Counted from the stretch's first letter, positions 25,463 through 34,167 are shown. The stretch is 64,000 nucleotides of DNA from Prolixibacter denitrificans (GCF_003014495.1 NZ_PYGC01000013.1:1-64000), one strand, 5' to 3'. Notes: generated by a model from the sequence alone, not told the origin. Numbers and translations are program-made.

Positions 25463-26974
25463 ATGAGAATAGAAAACATAATATCGACTATAGTTGAGTC
25501 AAATAATAGTGGACACTACAGAACATTTCAGTTAAATGATATTTTATCTTGCATTGATACCAATTGGAATTTAATAAGACAAAAAATTCCTAGAGCAGAA
25601 CTCTCTAAGTATTTTTATTATATATGCTCACAACTAAATAATTATTCAATACCATCCCCCTATGTTCTAGAGAAAGACTCCTTTATTCTATTTTCAAAAA
25701 CATTGAGAATTTTAGAAAAAATTGAAATGGAAGTTGGATGGTATGACAATATTTCCTGTTTACAAATTGATGAAATCATATGGAGTTTGTATAACCAAAT
25801 TGCCATACCACATAAAAAAGGCACAATAAATCCAGACAATTATTTAAAACAACTTTCGAAAATTAAAGAACCTATTGAAGAAGAAAAAAGAAATGAGTTT
25901 TATGAACATAAAAACAAGTTAGAACAACTCATATCTGGATATAAAAGCAAAACATTAAAAACAATACTGAAAACAACGATTCCCGTTACTCCTGTAAAAG
26001 AAAAGACAATAATTCGAATCCAGTATTTTGATTTGGAAACAGAAATTATTTTGAGTCCAGAATTTATGACCAGTGGTCAGTCAATGGTATCTGCTACATC
26101 AGACAATTCTGTTATTCCAATGGCTAATTCTCAATGGCAACATTGCATTTGCAAAATAAGTGTATCAATTAATGGATTGTTAGATTCTTCATATCCATCG
26201 GAAAACTTGTCATTACCTCCTGAAAAAGGAAACCATAATAGTCCGTTTGTACATAATTACTTATTTGAACTAGTTGAAAAAATTTCTTGGAATATTTATA
26301 AACCCGAAGACCACATCGGTAGGTGGTTAATTACCCCTAATGACATTGGAGCCATTACTTATTTAACACTAGCAAATGATAATGAACTTTATAATACAAA
26401 AATTGACCCGCCTGGTCAGTCTTTAAGTATTTCAAAGCAAAACAAAGAGGTAATAATAGAAAATCATTCGATTACTATTCAAAAACAATGGTTTGACAAA
26501 TGTCTTATTTTGGCAATCGATAAATTGGGAACAGGAAATACAAACGAAGCTATCTTTTGGTTAAATGCTGGCATTGAAGCTTTGTTTGAAGAAAAGACAC
26601 GATCAATATGCGAACAAAGTAACATTGATTATGATGAATTCACATCGTCAAAATCATATTGGATAAACGCAAAAGAATTGGTGGAAAAATACATTCCGCG
26701 ACAAGAAGCAGATAAAATAGAATGGCCAACAACTAAAAATGGTAAAACCAGCTGGTTTTCTATTATTAAAAATCTTAGTAAACAAGTTGAACTAAAAGAA
26801 GGCTATAAAAAGATATTAAGCCATTATTCAAAAGTAAATAAGCATAGAAATGCAATATTTCACGGTAGTAATCAGCACAGGGTAGATGGTAAAACAGTCA
26901 ATGAAGCGATTGCATCATTTAACTGGATTAAAGATAATTACAAGATGAAAATGACACCTAACAATGGCACATAA
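25463..26974 (+). CDS. AT-rich orphan protein with C-terminal HEPN-type motif
   Basis: A 503-residue protein I do not recognise over its first 400 residues. No signal peptide or membrane helix. Near the C-terminus it has KHRNAIFHGSNQ: Arg462-x4-His467 fits the Rx4-6H active-site motif of HEPN ribonucleases, and the surrounding helices (IFWLNAGIEALFEEKTRSI ... HYSKVNKHRNAIFHG) resemble Apea-like HEPN domains. HEPN RNases are common in defence and toxin systems. The gene is far more AT-rich than its neighbours (strings of aaa, att, aat codons) and is flanked by a repeat array and an attC-like inverted repeat, pointing to recent acquisition. A defence role is inference. Confidence 0.75.
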   Translation: MRIENIISTIVESNNSGHYRTFQLNDILSCIDTNWNLIRQKIPRAELSKYFYYICSQLNNYSIPSPYVLEKDSFILFSKTLRILEKIEMEVGWYDNISCLQIDEIIWSLYNQIAIPHKKGTINPDNYLKQLSKIKEPIEEEKRNEFYEHKNKLEQLISGYKSKTLKTILKTTIPVTPVKEKTIIRIQYFDLETEIILSPEFMTSGQSMVSATSDNSVIPMANSQWQHCICKISVSINGLLDSSYPSENLSLPPEKGNHNSPFVHNYLFELVEKISWNIYKPEDHIGRWLITPNDIGAITYLTLANDNELYNTKIDPPGQSLSISKQNKEVIIENHSITIQKQWFDKCLILAIDKLGTGNTNEAIFWLNAGIEALFEEKTRSICEQSNIDYDEFTSSKSYWINAKELVEKYIPRQEADKIEWPTTKNGKTSWFSIIKNLSKQVELKEGYKKILSHYSKVNKHRNAIFHGSNQHRVDGKTVNEAIASFNWIKDNYKMKMTPNNGT

Positions 26975-27075
26975 GCAATAGCAGGGAAAGTGCTAACTCG
27001 AACGTATGTAGTCGGTCCAAGCATCATCTCCGACAGAAGGAAAATTTCACGTTAGCCAATTCTGCTCATAGCCGA
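26956..27075 (+). repeat. attC-like nested inverted repeat behind the HEPN gene
   Basis: Nested arms: GGCACATAAGCA (26966-26977) against TGCTCATAGCC (27063-27073, imperfect), GCTAAC (26992-26997) against GTTAGC (27051-27056, perfect), and GTCGG against CCGAC inside. ACCTAAC at 26956-26962 fits the core RYYYAAC and overlaps the stop codon region; GTTAGCC at 27051 approximates GTTRRRY. Size (about 95-110 bp) and nesting resemble an integron attC site, but no integrase is in the window and one R position is violated. Confidence 0.4.
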
Positions 27076-27115
27076 GACCATCAACACTACAATTAAATAT
27101 CAATTAATCCACTCC

Positions 27116-27496
27116 ATGAAAATCGATCGCATTGACCATATTGTCCTGACTGTTGCCAATATGGCGGCAACCATCGAGTTTTACACCGAAATACTGGGCA
27201 TGGAGCTGGTGGTTTTCGGGAATAACCGGAAAGCGTTGTCGTTTGGAAGGCAGAAAATCAACCTGCACCCAAAAGGCAACGAATTTGAGCCCAAAGCCTC
27301 CGCTCCCACCTGCGGATCGGCCGATATTTGTCTCGTCAGCGCCACCGCCATTGAGGAGGTGCAGGCCGAACTCATCGGCAAGGGCGTAAAGATTATCGAG
27401 GGCATTGTGGAACGGACCGGCGCCACCGGGAAAATCCGCTCGCTTTACCTCCGCGATCCGGATGGCAACCTGATTGAGATTAGTGATTACGCGTAA
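27116..27496 (+). CDS. VOC family (glyoxalase/bleomycin resistance-type) protein
   Basis: A 126-residue single-domain vicinal oxygen chelate protein: RIDHIVLTVANMAATIEFYTEILGMELV at the start and IRSLYLRDPDGNLIEISDY at the end. Putative metal ligands are His in IDHIVL and Glu in LIEIS. It has the look of virulence-protein-like VOC members of unknown substrate. Base composition returns to the GC-richer local norm here, directly after the AT-rich island. Confidence 0.88.
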   Translation: MKIDRIDHIVLTVANMAATIEFYTEILGMELVVFGNNRKALSFGRQKINLHPKGNEFEPKASAPTCGSADICLVSATAIEEVQAELIGKGVKIIEGIVERTGATGKIRSLYLRDPDGNLIEISDYA

Positions 27497-27537
27497 ATTA
27501 TTTGGAGACAGATTTCTCCATTGAAACGGAAAACAAT

Positions 27538-27545
27538 TATTTTTG
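27538..27545 (+). promoter_or_regulatory. Promoter -7 element (TATTTTTG) upstream of the rhomboid gene
   Basis: Exact TAnnTTTG match 38 bases before the start of the rhomboid protease gene; no clear -33 at normal spacing. Confidence 0.35.
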
Positions 27546-27583
27546 ATGTCGTTCACTAACAGACCAATATCTTAAATCCACCC

Positions 27584-29143
27584 ATGAAATCTCCTAAGAA
27601 GGTTCTGAAACATATCTATTTACCGATATTGACAGCAACCGTTGTCATTATCGGACTTTATACCCTGGCTCATTATCTATTGATTATTCAGTACCATTTG
27701 ATCGAACCGAAAGAAATACTGGTTGATCTTTTTTTGCCAATGGGAATAGCAGCACTTTTTGCTTATCTATTTGTCCGTCCGAAAGTGAGTTTTCTGGTGG
27801 TGAAAGATAAGACTGAAGATTTTCTGAGTCTTATAAGTGTATTCGCTATAGGCGTCCCTCTGATTATCATGCAACTCTACATCAACACCGAAAATGGCAA
27901 GTTAACTCCTCTGAAAAGTACAACAGAGATTACTCAACATCCCAGGACCAAGTACTACCAAATTGACAACTACTATGCTTTTAAGAAGTTTAGTAGTTTT
28001 TCGGTTTCCAGAAAAAGCGCAAACCGATATGGAACGGAGATATGGATTAATGTTCATTTTACCTGTCCGATGGTCGATACAACCCAATACTACGGTTCGA
28101 TGACCGATTTAAATGTATGGATTGGGAAAACCTATGGTCAGAGATTCCCAAACCATAAGTGGGATATGAAAGAGCAGCCTGAAAAAATTCAACGGTTCAT
28201 TGACAAAAGCATAAAAGAATTCAGAGGGTATAATTTCCATCCGCAGAACTATTTCAAGCGTTTAACGAACTCAGAAGAACGGGATAACTTTATTGAAGCC
28301 ATTAAAAGAGTACCGCAAGGGGACGAAATAATCCAACACGTTACCATTCTTGAGCCAGAGGAAGGTACTTATGCGACCCGGAATGGAAGTAAACTGGCTT
28401 GGCTTATAGGCACATTTTTAGGTTTTCAATTACTCTTCTTTCTCCTGATATATAACAGACCAATCAAAACACGCCTATTAAGCAAGTACCAAAAGCTTGA
28501 CTCCAGTGAAAAAATAAAGCAATCGATTGGTATCATCGCTTACCTGGTTCCAGCTAAAGGAAGATTTGCAACTTCGCTGTTAGTTGACATCAACCTATTG
28601 GTTTTGCTTGTTATGGTAGCCAGCGGAACCAATTTAATGGAACCTTCGTCAATAGACTTACTGCATTGGGGTGCCAATTTTCGCCCACTTGTCGAGCAAG
28701 GAGAATGGTGGCGGTTGTTTACATCCATCTTTGTTCATGCCGGGCTTGTACATTTAGTACTAAACATGTTTGCATTAGTTCTCATTGGTATTTTCCTGGA
28801 AGAAGCTTTAAGTCTCCCGGAATACCTCATCCTTTATCTCCTGACCGGTGTTATATCGAGCATATCCAGTATGTTTTTTCATGAAAGAACTCTCAGCGTA
28901 GGGGCATCAGGCGCTATTATGGGGCTCTATGGCATCGGATTGGCTATGATCCTTTTAAATAACGATTTGAAGAAGTCCCGCGGCATTTTATCAATTGGCT
29001 TGCTCGTAATTATCGGTCCCACCCTATTCATGGGACTTATTGCGCCTGTTGACAACGCCGCACACCTTGGTGGGTTGATTAGTGGGTTCATAATTGGTTT
29101 GATTTATATTCCGATAAAAAAATACCTGCTTGAGACAAGCTAA
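27584..29143 (+). CDS. Rhomboid family intramembrane serine protease with N-terminal membrane and soluble domain
   Basis: A 519-residue protein. Residues 10-110 contain three membrane helices, residues 110-275 a soluble region of unknown fold, and the C-terminal 220 residues a six-helix rhomboid core: WWRLFTSIFVHAGLVHLVLNM, catalytic Ser442 in VGASGAIMG and His494 in NAAHLGG. It would cleave transmembrane proteins in the inner membrane. The N-terminal extension is unusual for a bacterial rhomboid but seen in Bacteroidota relatives. Confidence 0.9.
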   Translation: MKSPKKVLKHIYLPILTATVVIIGLYTLAHYLLIIQYHLIEPKEILVDLFLPMGIAALFAYLFVRPKVSFLVVKDKTEDFLSLISVFAIGVPLIIMQLYINTENGKLTPLKSTTEITQHPRTKYYQIDNYYAFKKFSSFSVSRKSANRYGTEIWINVHFTCPMVDTTQYYGSMTDLNVWIGKTYGQRFPNHKWDMKEQPEKIQRFIDKSIKEFRGYNFHPQNYFKRLTNSEERDNFIEAIKRVPQGDEIIQHVTILEPEEGTYATRNGSKLAWLIGTFLGFQLLFFLLIYNRPIKTRLLSKYQKLDSSEKIKQSIGIIAYLVPAKGRFATSLLVDINLLVLLVMVASGTNLMEPSSIDLLHWGANFRPLVEQGEWWRLFTSIFVHAGLVHLVLNMFALVLIGIFLEEALSLPEYLILYLLTGVISSISSMFFHERTLSVGASGAIMGLYGIGLAMILLNNDLKKSRGILSIGLLVIIGPTLFMGLIAPVDNAAHLGGLISGFIIGLIYIPIKKYLLETS

Positions 29144-29263
29144 GATTCAACATATGGTTGTCACCACACTAAATATATCTAAAGTGATTTCTGTAAATTC
29201 CATAAGATATAAAGGCCTATTGCTCGAAAGTAGCAGACATATATTTTATACAATAAAAATTCC

Positions 29264-29971
29264 ATGAACAACATCCTCACCCGCCTTCGCGGAGAACTGC
29301 AAAGCAATGCAACGGAAGAAACCCGGATATCGGGGCAACGATTCTTCAAGGGAGAACTAAAATCGTATGGCGTGAAAGCGGCGGTCCTCCATAAAATCAG
29401 TAAGGAGTACTGGAAAGAGCTGAAAAAGGAGAACAAAGCGGATATTTTCGCCTTATGTGACCGATTATGGCAGTCGGGTAACCTGGAAGAGTCATTTGTA
29501 GCTTGCAACTGGGCCTATTCCCTGCGCAAACAGTACGTTCCGGAGGATTTCGATGTGTTTGCGAATTGGGTAACTAATTATGTGAACAACTGGGCTTCGT
29601 GCGATGCATTATGCAATCACACCATCGGCGACTTTGTGATGATGTACCCGGAGTTCCTGTCCCAATTAAAGGCGTTTGCGCGGTCTGAAAACCGGTGGGT
29701 GAAACGGGCTGCTGCTGTTTCACTGATTGTCCCGGCACGAAGAGGCCTGTTTTGGGAAGAAATATTCGCCATCGCGGACATTTTACTCCTCGACACGGAC
29801 GATCTGGTGCAAAAAGGTTATGGCTGGATGTTGAAAGCCGCGAGTCAGGCTCACCAGCAGGAAGTGTTCGACTACGTGGTGGGTAACAAAGCAGTGATGC
29901 CCCGCACGGCATTGCGGTATGCGATTGAGAAGCTGCCGAAGGAGATGAAGGCGGTAGCGATGGAGAAATAG
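29264..29971 (+). CDS. DNA alkylation repair protein (AlkD-like)
   Basis: A 235-residue helical HEAT-like repeat protein of the AlkD family, which removes bulky or cationic alkylated bases. Family-typical segments: GELKSYGVKAAVLHKISKEYW near the start, ADIFALCDRLWQSGNLEESFVACNWAY, NWASCDALCNHTIGDFVM and WVKRAAAVSLIVPAR. Cytoplasmic; monocistronic. Confidence 0.9.
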   Translation: MNNILTRLRGELQSNATEETRISGQRFFKGELKSYGVKAAVLHKISKEYWKELKKENKADIFALCDRLWQSGNLEESFVACNWAYSLRKQYVPEDFDVFANWVTNYVNNWASCDALCNHTIGDFVMMYPEFLSQLKAFARSENRWVKRAAAVSLIVPARRGLFWEEIFAIADILLLDTDDLVQKGYGWMLKAASQAHQQEVFDYVVGNKAVMPRTALRYAIEKLPKEMKAVAMEK

Positions 29972-30200
29972 AAGAGGTTTCAGGTTTCAAGTTACAGATT
30001 GGGCTTCGTGGTTTTTATCGTTTCTGTTGCTACTGTTGTTCCTATTGTTGGTTACAGGTTCAGCCGAATCGTTCTCTTCATTTTTCATTTCTCATTGTTC
30101 ATTAATTACAGGGTTTCAGGTCACGCTTCGTCGTTGCTGTTAGATAATCTCCTATTCTCCCCATCACCCAATCGCCCACTCTCCACTTCACCCTTTCTCC
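29968..30200 (+). repeat. Dispersed intergenic repeat, copy B, in a 323-bp non-coding gap
   Basis: Contains CAGGTTTCAAGTTACAGATT, TTCGTGGTTTTT, CGTTTCTGTTGCTACTGTTG and TTCCTATTGTTGGTTACAGG, matching copies A and C in order. It is followed by low-complexity CATTTTTCATTTCTCATTG and a pyrimidine-rich stretch (30140-30210). I see no gene between 29971 and 30295. Confidence 0.55.
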
Positions 30201-30294
30201 CTCTCTCCATTTTGGTTTCCGTTGAAAATACTATCTTTCGTTCGCCTGAAAAATGGCGGTTTACTGAACGATAATAAACAAGAACCTCTGATAC

Positions 30295-31230
30295 ATGCAG
30301 TTATTCTCATCCATCCGTTTGATTCGGATTTTACCGGCGATAGTGGCCGGAATACTGGGGTTCGCTCCCATAGCCAACGCGCAGAACAGTCCGGTAGTGG
30401 ACGACGGCGCTCAGTTGAAACTTATTTCCAGTCAGTTCTCCTTCACCGAAGGACCGGCAGCCGATGCCAAAGGAAATATTTATTTCACCGATCAGCCCAA
30501 CAACAAAATCTGGAAATACAGCACCAGCGGGAAACTTTCGGTTTTTATGGACAATGCCGGACGTTCGAACGGAATGTATTTCGACCGGAAGGGGAATCTC
30601 ATCACCTGCGCCGATTTGCATGACCAGCTTTGGTCAATTTCTCCGGATAAAAAGGTAACCGTGCTGATAAAAGACTTCAAGGGACACCGGCTGAATGGTC
30701 CCAACGACGTATGGATTGACCCGAAAGGTGGCATGTACTTCACCGACCCGTACTATCAGCGCGATTACTGGAAACGCAAGCAACCCGCCATCAAAAAGCA
30801 ACGTGTTTACTACCTCACACCCGACCGTCACAAGGTGATTATTGTTGGCGACGACCTCGTGAAGCCCAACGGCATCATCGGCACGCCGGATGGCAAACAT
30901 CTGTACGTAGCCGATATTGGTGCCAACAAAACCTACGTGTATCAAATCGAAAAGAACGGTCACCTGACCGACCGGAAGCTATTCACCGACATGGGCTCGG
31001 ATGGCCTCACGCTCGACGCGGAAGGCAATCTCTACCTCACCGGAAAAGGCGTAACCGTCTTCAACAAATCGGGGCAAAAGATTGACCACATTGACGTGAA
31101 ACAGGACTGGACAGCCAATGTAACCTTTGGCGGACCGCATTTCAAAACGTTGTTCATTACTGCCAGTCATGGTTTCTACAAACTGCCGATGAAGGTGAAA
31201 GGAGCAGGAGCAATGAGAAATGAGGAATGA
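30295..31230 (+). CDS. SMP-30/gluconolactonase family protein, exported
   Basis: A 311-residue six-bladed propeller of the SMP-30/gluconolaconase/LRE family with a signal peptide ending ANAQ (about residue 30). Ca-site and active-site stretches: FTEGPAADAKGNIYFTDQPNNKIW, RSNGMYFDRKGNLITCADLHDQLW, RLNGPNDVWIDPKGGMYFTDPYY, KPNGIIGTPDGKHLYVADI. It probably hydrolyses a sugar lactone in the periplasm. The last residues (AGAMRNEE) are encoded by the low-complexity repeat that continues downstream, so the natural C-terminus was extended or replaced by repeat sequence. Confidence 0.9.
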   Translation: MQLFSSIRLIRILPAIVAGILGFAPIANAQNSPVVDDGAQLKLISSQFSFTEGPAADAKGNIYFTDQPNNKIWKYSTSGKLSVFMDNAGRSNGMYFDRKGNLITCADLHDQLWSISPDKKVTVLIKDFKGHRLNGPNDVWIDPKGGMYFTDPYYQRDYWKRKQPAIKKQRVYYLTPDRHKVIIVGDDLVKPNGIIGTPDGKHLYVADIGANKTYVYQIEKNGHLTDRKLFTDMGSDGLTLDAEGNLYLTGKGVTVFNKSGQKIDHIDVKQDWTANVTFGGPHFKTLFITASHGFYKLPMKVKGAGAMRNEE

Positions 31231-31335
31231 ACAATTATTAAATAGTTACAGATTGTGCTCCGCGGTTTCTGTAGTTTCTGTGGTTCCTGTTGTCGGGCTT
31301 CGTATTTCGGGTTACAGGTTGCGCTTCTACTTTGC
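31206..31335 (+). repeat. Dispersed intergenic repeat, copy C
   Basis: Begins inside the end of the SMP-30 gene (AATGAGAAATGAGGAATGAA) and continues with AGTTACAGATTGTGCTC, GCGGTTTCTGTAGTTTCTGT, GGTTCCTGTTGTCGGGCTTC and GGGTTACAGGTTGCGCTTCT, parallel to copies A and B. The rest of the gap to 31540 shows no gene. Confidence 0.55.
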
Positions 31336-31540
31336 TTTTGCCTTTGGCCCGTTTTCTTTTGCTAAGAAAGAAGACACCAGACTCCAGACGATAAAACTCA
31401 GATAGATTACTCATTATTCAATAGGCTGAAGGCATGCACGCAATTCGTATTTTCATTGTTGGCTGCCCTCGGCCGTTAGCCGGATTGTTAACCTTGTTGC
31501 CTTTATCACGTTAAAAGGCTAAAACCTACACACCTGAAAC

Positions 31541-32131
31541 ATGAATAAAGGACGTTTGGAAGCCTTCAGCGACGGAGTACTGGCGATTATCATTACCATT
31601 ATGGTACTGGAAATTAAAGTACCCCATGGTCATGAGCTGGTTGATTTGAAGCCGCTAATCCCGGTATTTCTAAGTTACGTACTGAGCTTTATCTACGTGG
31701 GAATCTACTGGAACAATCACCACCACATGATGCACACCGTGAGGCGGGTGAATGGCAGCATTTTATGGGCCAATTTGCATCTGCTTTTCTGGCTTTCACT
31801 CATCCCGTTTGTGACGGGCTGGATGGGCGAAAATCAATTCAGCCCCACGCCTCTTGCCTTGTATGGGGTAGTCCTGTTAATGGCTGCGATAGCCTATTTC
31901 GTCCTGCAAAACCTGATCATTAAAAGTCACGGACATACTTCTCTTCTGGCAAAAGCCATTGGAAAAGATATCAAGGGGAAAATATCGCCGATATTGTACC
32001 TGATTGCCATCGGTTCCAGCTGGTTGAGTCAATGGCTTTCCGGAGGTATATACATTCTTGTCGCCCTCATCTGGCTGATTCCTGATAAGCGGATAGAACG
32101 GACAATTGCAGAAACCTCTTCCAAACATTGA
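31541..32131 (+). CDS. TMEM175 family potassium channel-like protein (DUF1211)
   Basis: A 196-residue six-helix membrane protein with the family signature R-x3-FSDGV (RLEAFSDGVLAIIITIMVLEIKVP) in helix 1. Bacterial TMEM175 proteins form tetrameric K+ channels with weak selectivity. HHHMMHTV after helix 2 is also typical. Single gene. Confidence 0.9.
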   Translation: MNKGRLEAFSDGVLAIIITIMVLEIKVPHGHELVDLKPLIPVFLSYVLSFIYVGIYWNNHHHMMHTVRRVNGSILWANLHLLFWLSLIPFVTGWMGENQFSPTPLALYGVVLLMAAIAYFVLQNLIIKSHGHTSLLAKAIGKDIKGKISPILYLIAIGSSWLSQWLSGGIYILVALIWLIPDKRIERTIAETSSKH

Positions 32132-32166
32132 TGTATTCGATTTCTATCCGAAACGAAGAGCTCTTC

Positions 32167-32198
32167 TTGTGATGTCCCCTGCAAATTGTGTAAGTTTG
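32167..32198 (+). promoter_or_regulatory. Bacteroidota-type promoter for the HAD phosphatase gene
   Basis: TTG at 32167-32169, 21-base spacer, TAAGTTTG at 32191-32198: fits the -33 TTTG / -7 TAnnTTTG pattern of the primary sigma factor in this phylum. The start codon follows 42 bases later. Confidence 0.5.
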
Positions 32199-32240
32199 CC
32201 GATTCATTTCAGAATGTAACCGCGAACAAAAACAGAACTC

Positions 32241-32891
32241 ATGTCTTTTAAAGGAATTATTTTCGATTTGGATGGTACGTTGCTCGATACCATCGAAGAT
32301 ATTGCCGATTCGATGAACCGGGTGCTCAGCGAGAACAACCTGCCCACACACGATACCGAAGCCTACCGTCTGTTTGTAGGAAGTGGGATTAGGAACCTCG
32401 TCAAACAAGCGTTGCCCGAATCGCACCGGGATGAAACAACCATTCAGGCTTACTTCGAAACGATGTACGGTCTTTACAAGGAAAACTGCGTTAAAAAGAC
32501 CCGTCCGTACGATGGGGTTACCGATTTGCTGGATGAACTGGCAGCCCGCGATTTAAAACTGGCCATCCTTTCCAATAAAGCGGATGAAATGACGCAACAG
32601 ACGGCCAGAGCACTTCTTCCGGAAGAATATTTTACCATCATCGCCGGTCTGACCGATGAATCCCTAAAAAAGCCCAATCCGCAAAAGGCGCTTCAAATGA
32701 GCAAAGAGATGGGGATTGACCCGAAAGAGATGATTTACGTAGGCGACACAGACGTCGATATGCAAACCGCCAATAACGCCGGAATGTACGCCGTTGGTGT
32801 TCTGTGGGGTTTTCGGGGTGAAGAAGAGCTGCGCGCCAACGGTGCTAAGAAGACAGTTGCACATCCTTCAGAGTTGATGGCATTACTATAG
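32241..32891 (+). CDS. HAD family phosphatase, phosphoglycolate phosphatase-like
   Basis: A 216-residue HAD hydrolase: motif I IFDLDGTLLDT (Asp nucleophile about 9), motif II LSNKADE, motif III Lys in KKPNPQKAL, motif IV VGDTDVDMQTANNAGM. Helical cap after motif I is the Gph/PGP type. It likely removes phosphate from phosphoglycolate or another small phosphate ester. Confidence 0.88.
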   Translation: MSFKGIIFDLDGTLLDTIEDIADSMNRVLSENNLPTHDTEAYRLFVGSGIRNLVKQALPESHRDETTIQAYFETMYGLYKENCVKKTRPYDGVTDLLDELAARDLKLAILSNKADEMTQQTARALLPEEYFTIIAGLTDESLKKPNPQKALQMSKEMGIDPKEMIYVGDTDVDMQTANNAGMYAVGVLWGFRGEEELRANGAKKTVAHPSELMALL

Positions 32892-32986
32892 ACAACCGTC
32901 AACATTTTTCTCTTTTGCTTTCGGGCTCTCTGTTAAAGTTCTTAATTTCAAGGGAAATAACTTTTCTGAACCTGAAACAAGAAATC

Positions 32987-33589
32987 ATGCCGAAAGCTGA
33001 AGAGATTCTTGACGGACTACATGCCATTGCGAATGATTATGTCACGCTGGCTAAGATTTGGCATCTCCTTTTCTATGTATTGATTATAGCGCTGTTAGCA
33101 GGCTGGACACCTTCAAACCAGCTGCTGGGAAGCATTTTGTGCCTTCCGTTGCTGACGGTGGCTTTGCTGGCCTGGATGAGGGGAAATCCCTTTAATGGCG
33201 CGTTGTTTACCGCACTGGCCATTTGGCTTTTCGTTTTCAGCATGGGAATATCCGGATTGCCTGTCGTAATGGCTCAATGGCCGTTTGTCATGACCGGAAT
33301 CTTCATGATGACATTTGGTTTGGTTTATCCCCATTTCATCGAAACCAATTCTCACATCGGTTATCTGTACGCCTCGCCCGCTGGTTTAATTCCCTGTCCC
33401 ACCCTGTCGGTTGTCATTGGATTTCTATTGGTTTTTAACGGGTTGAATTCAGCCTGCATCTCATTGGCTTTCGTCATTGCCGGACTCTTTTATGGTTTGT
33501 TTGGCTTACTGAAGCTGAAAGTACAACTCGACCTGTTCCTGGTAGTCGGGGCCGTCGTGTTATTGATCAAATATTTTTCGCTGACTTGA
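32987..33589 (+). CDS. Conserved membrane protein, six to seven helices
   Basis: About 200 residues with hydrophobic segments throughout and the start MPKAEEILDGLHAIANDYVTLAKIWHLLFYVLI. It may be related to the DUF6064 family, but I am not certain. No catalytic motif. The frame is open 24 codons upstream; the ATG at 32987 is preferred because the upstream residues are unlike an N-terminus. Next gene also encodes a small membrane protein (56 bp later). Confidence 0.7.
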   Translation: MPKAEEILDGLHAIANDYVTLAKIWHLLFYVLIIALLAGWTPSNQLLGSILCLPLLTVALLAWMRGNPFNGALFTALAIWLFVFSMGISGLPVVMAQWPFVMTGIFMMTFGLVYPHFIETNSHIGYLYASPAGLIPCPTLSVVIGFLLVFNGLNSACISLAFVIAGLFYGLFGLLKLKVQLDLFLVVGAVVLLIKYFSLT

Positions 33590-33645
33590 ACTTCGAGAAT
33601 AAAACTTACGTAAGAATATTCAATCACAAACAAAACACCCTGAAG

Positions 33646-33996
33646 ATGCTCAGATATATCATTAAAGTACTGCTGACCTCTATCCTGATTGTTACTATTT
33701 CGGAAGTTGGAAAACGCAACTCGATTATGGCGGCCATATATGCGTCGCTTCCGCTGACTACGTTTTTGGCTATGATTTGGTTATATCTCGACACGCATGA
33801 CGTTGGGAAAGTTGTGAGTCTTTCCTGGAATGTTCTTCTGGCTGTTATTCCCAGCTATGTATTTTTAATTTCCTTTCCTCTATTAGTCAAAAGTGGGCTC
33901 AGCTTTTGGATTGCCTTATTTCTTTCCGTGGTCTTTACCGCCCTGGCATATTGGCTATATGTGATGACATTGAAATATTTTGGCATCCATATCTAA
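33646..33996 (+). CDS. DUF3147 family small membrane protein
   Basis: A 116-residue protein with four membrane helices: MLRYIIKVLLTSILIVTISEVGKRNSIMAAIYASLPLTTFLAMIWLY is characteristic of DUF3147. Function unknown. ATG at 33646 is used; the longer frame begins inside the end of the preceding gene. Confidence 0.8.
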   Translation: MLRYIIKVLLTSILIVTISEVGKRNSIMAAIYASLPLTTFLAMIWLYLDTHDVGKVVSLSWNVLLAVIPSYVFLISFPLLVKSGLSFWIALFLSVVFTALAYWLYVMTLKYFGIHI

Positions 33997-34033
33997 TCAA
34001 TCGGAAATTAACTCCAACTTAAAGAAACCGTGT

Positions 34034-34074
34034 CGGATTTCCTCTATTTGTTTTGCAAAGAGTTGGTAAATCCG
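34034..34074 (+). repeat. Imperfectly spaced inverted repeat upstream of the GntP operon
   Basis: CGGATTT (34034-34040) and AAATCCG (34068-34074). The same 7-mer words recur in the stronger hairpin at 34111-34146, giving four half-sites of AAATCCG/CGGATTT-type within 115 bp of the operon start. Confidence 0.4.
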
Positions 34075-34110
34075 GAGAGGCGCTTAATTTTAAGGACGAA
34101 AGCAAATGCT

Positions 34111-34146
34111 CTCCTAAATCCGAACAAGACGCTTTGGATTTAGGAG
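34111..34146 (+). promoter_or_regulatory. 11-bp inverted repeat just upstream of the GntP gene, operator or leader hairpin
   Basis: CTCCTAAATCC (34111-34121) and GGATTTAGGAG (34136-34146), perfect, 14-base loop, 21 bp before the GntP ATG. No T run follows, so it is not a terminator. A regulator site or an mRNA leader hairpin are both possible; no regulator gene is adjacent. Confidence 0.5.
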
Positions 34147-34167
34147 ACATCATCAAACTGCTGCCTT

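Noticed and set aside
25463-27075. Full toxin-antitoxin pair at the HEPN gene
   Set aside because: HEPN toxins often pair with a nucleotidyltransferase-type antitoxin gene; none lies beside this gene, and the protein is much longer than such toxins.
211-31481. GTTAGCC at 211, 27051 and 31475 as a family of recombination sites
   Set aside because: A 7-mer is expected several times in 64 kb on two strands; only the site at 27051 has a surrounding inverted repeat.
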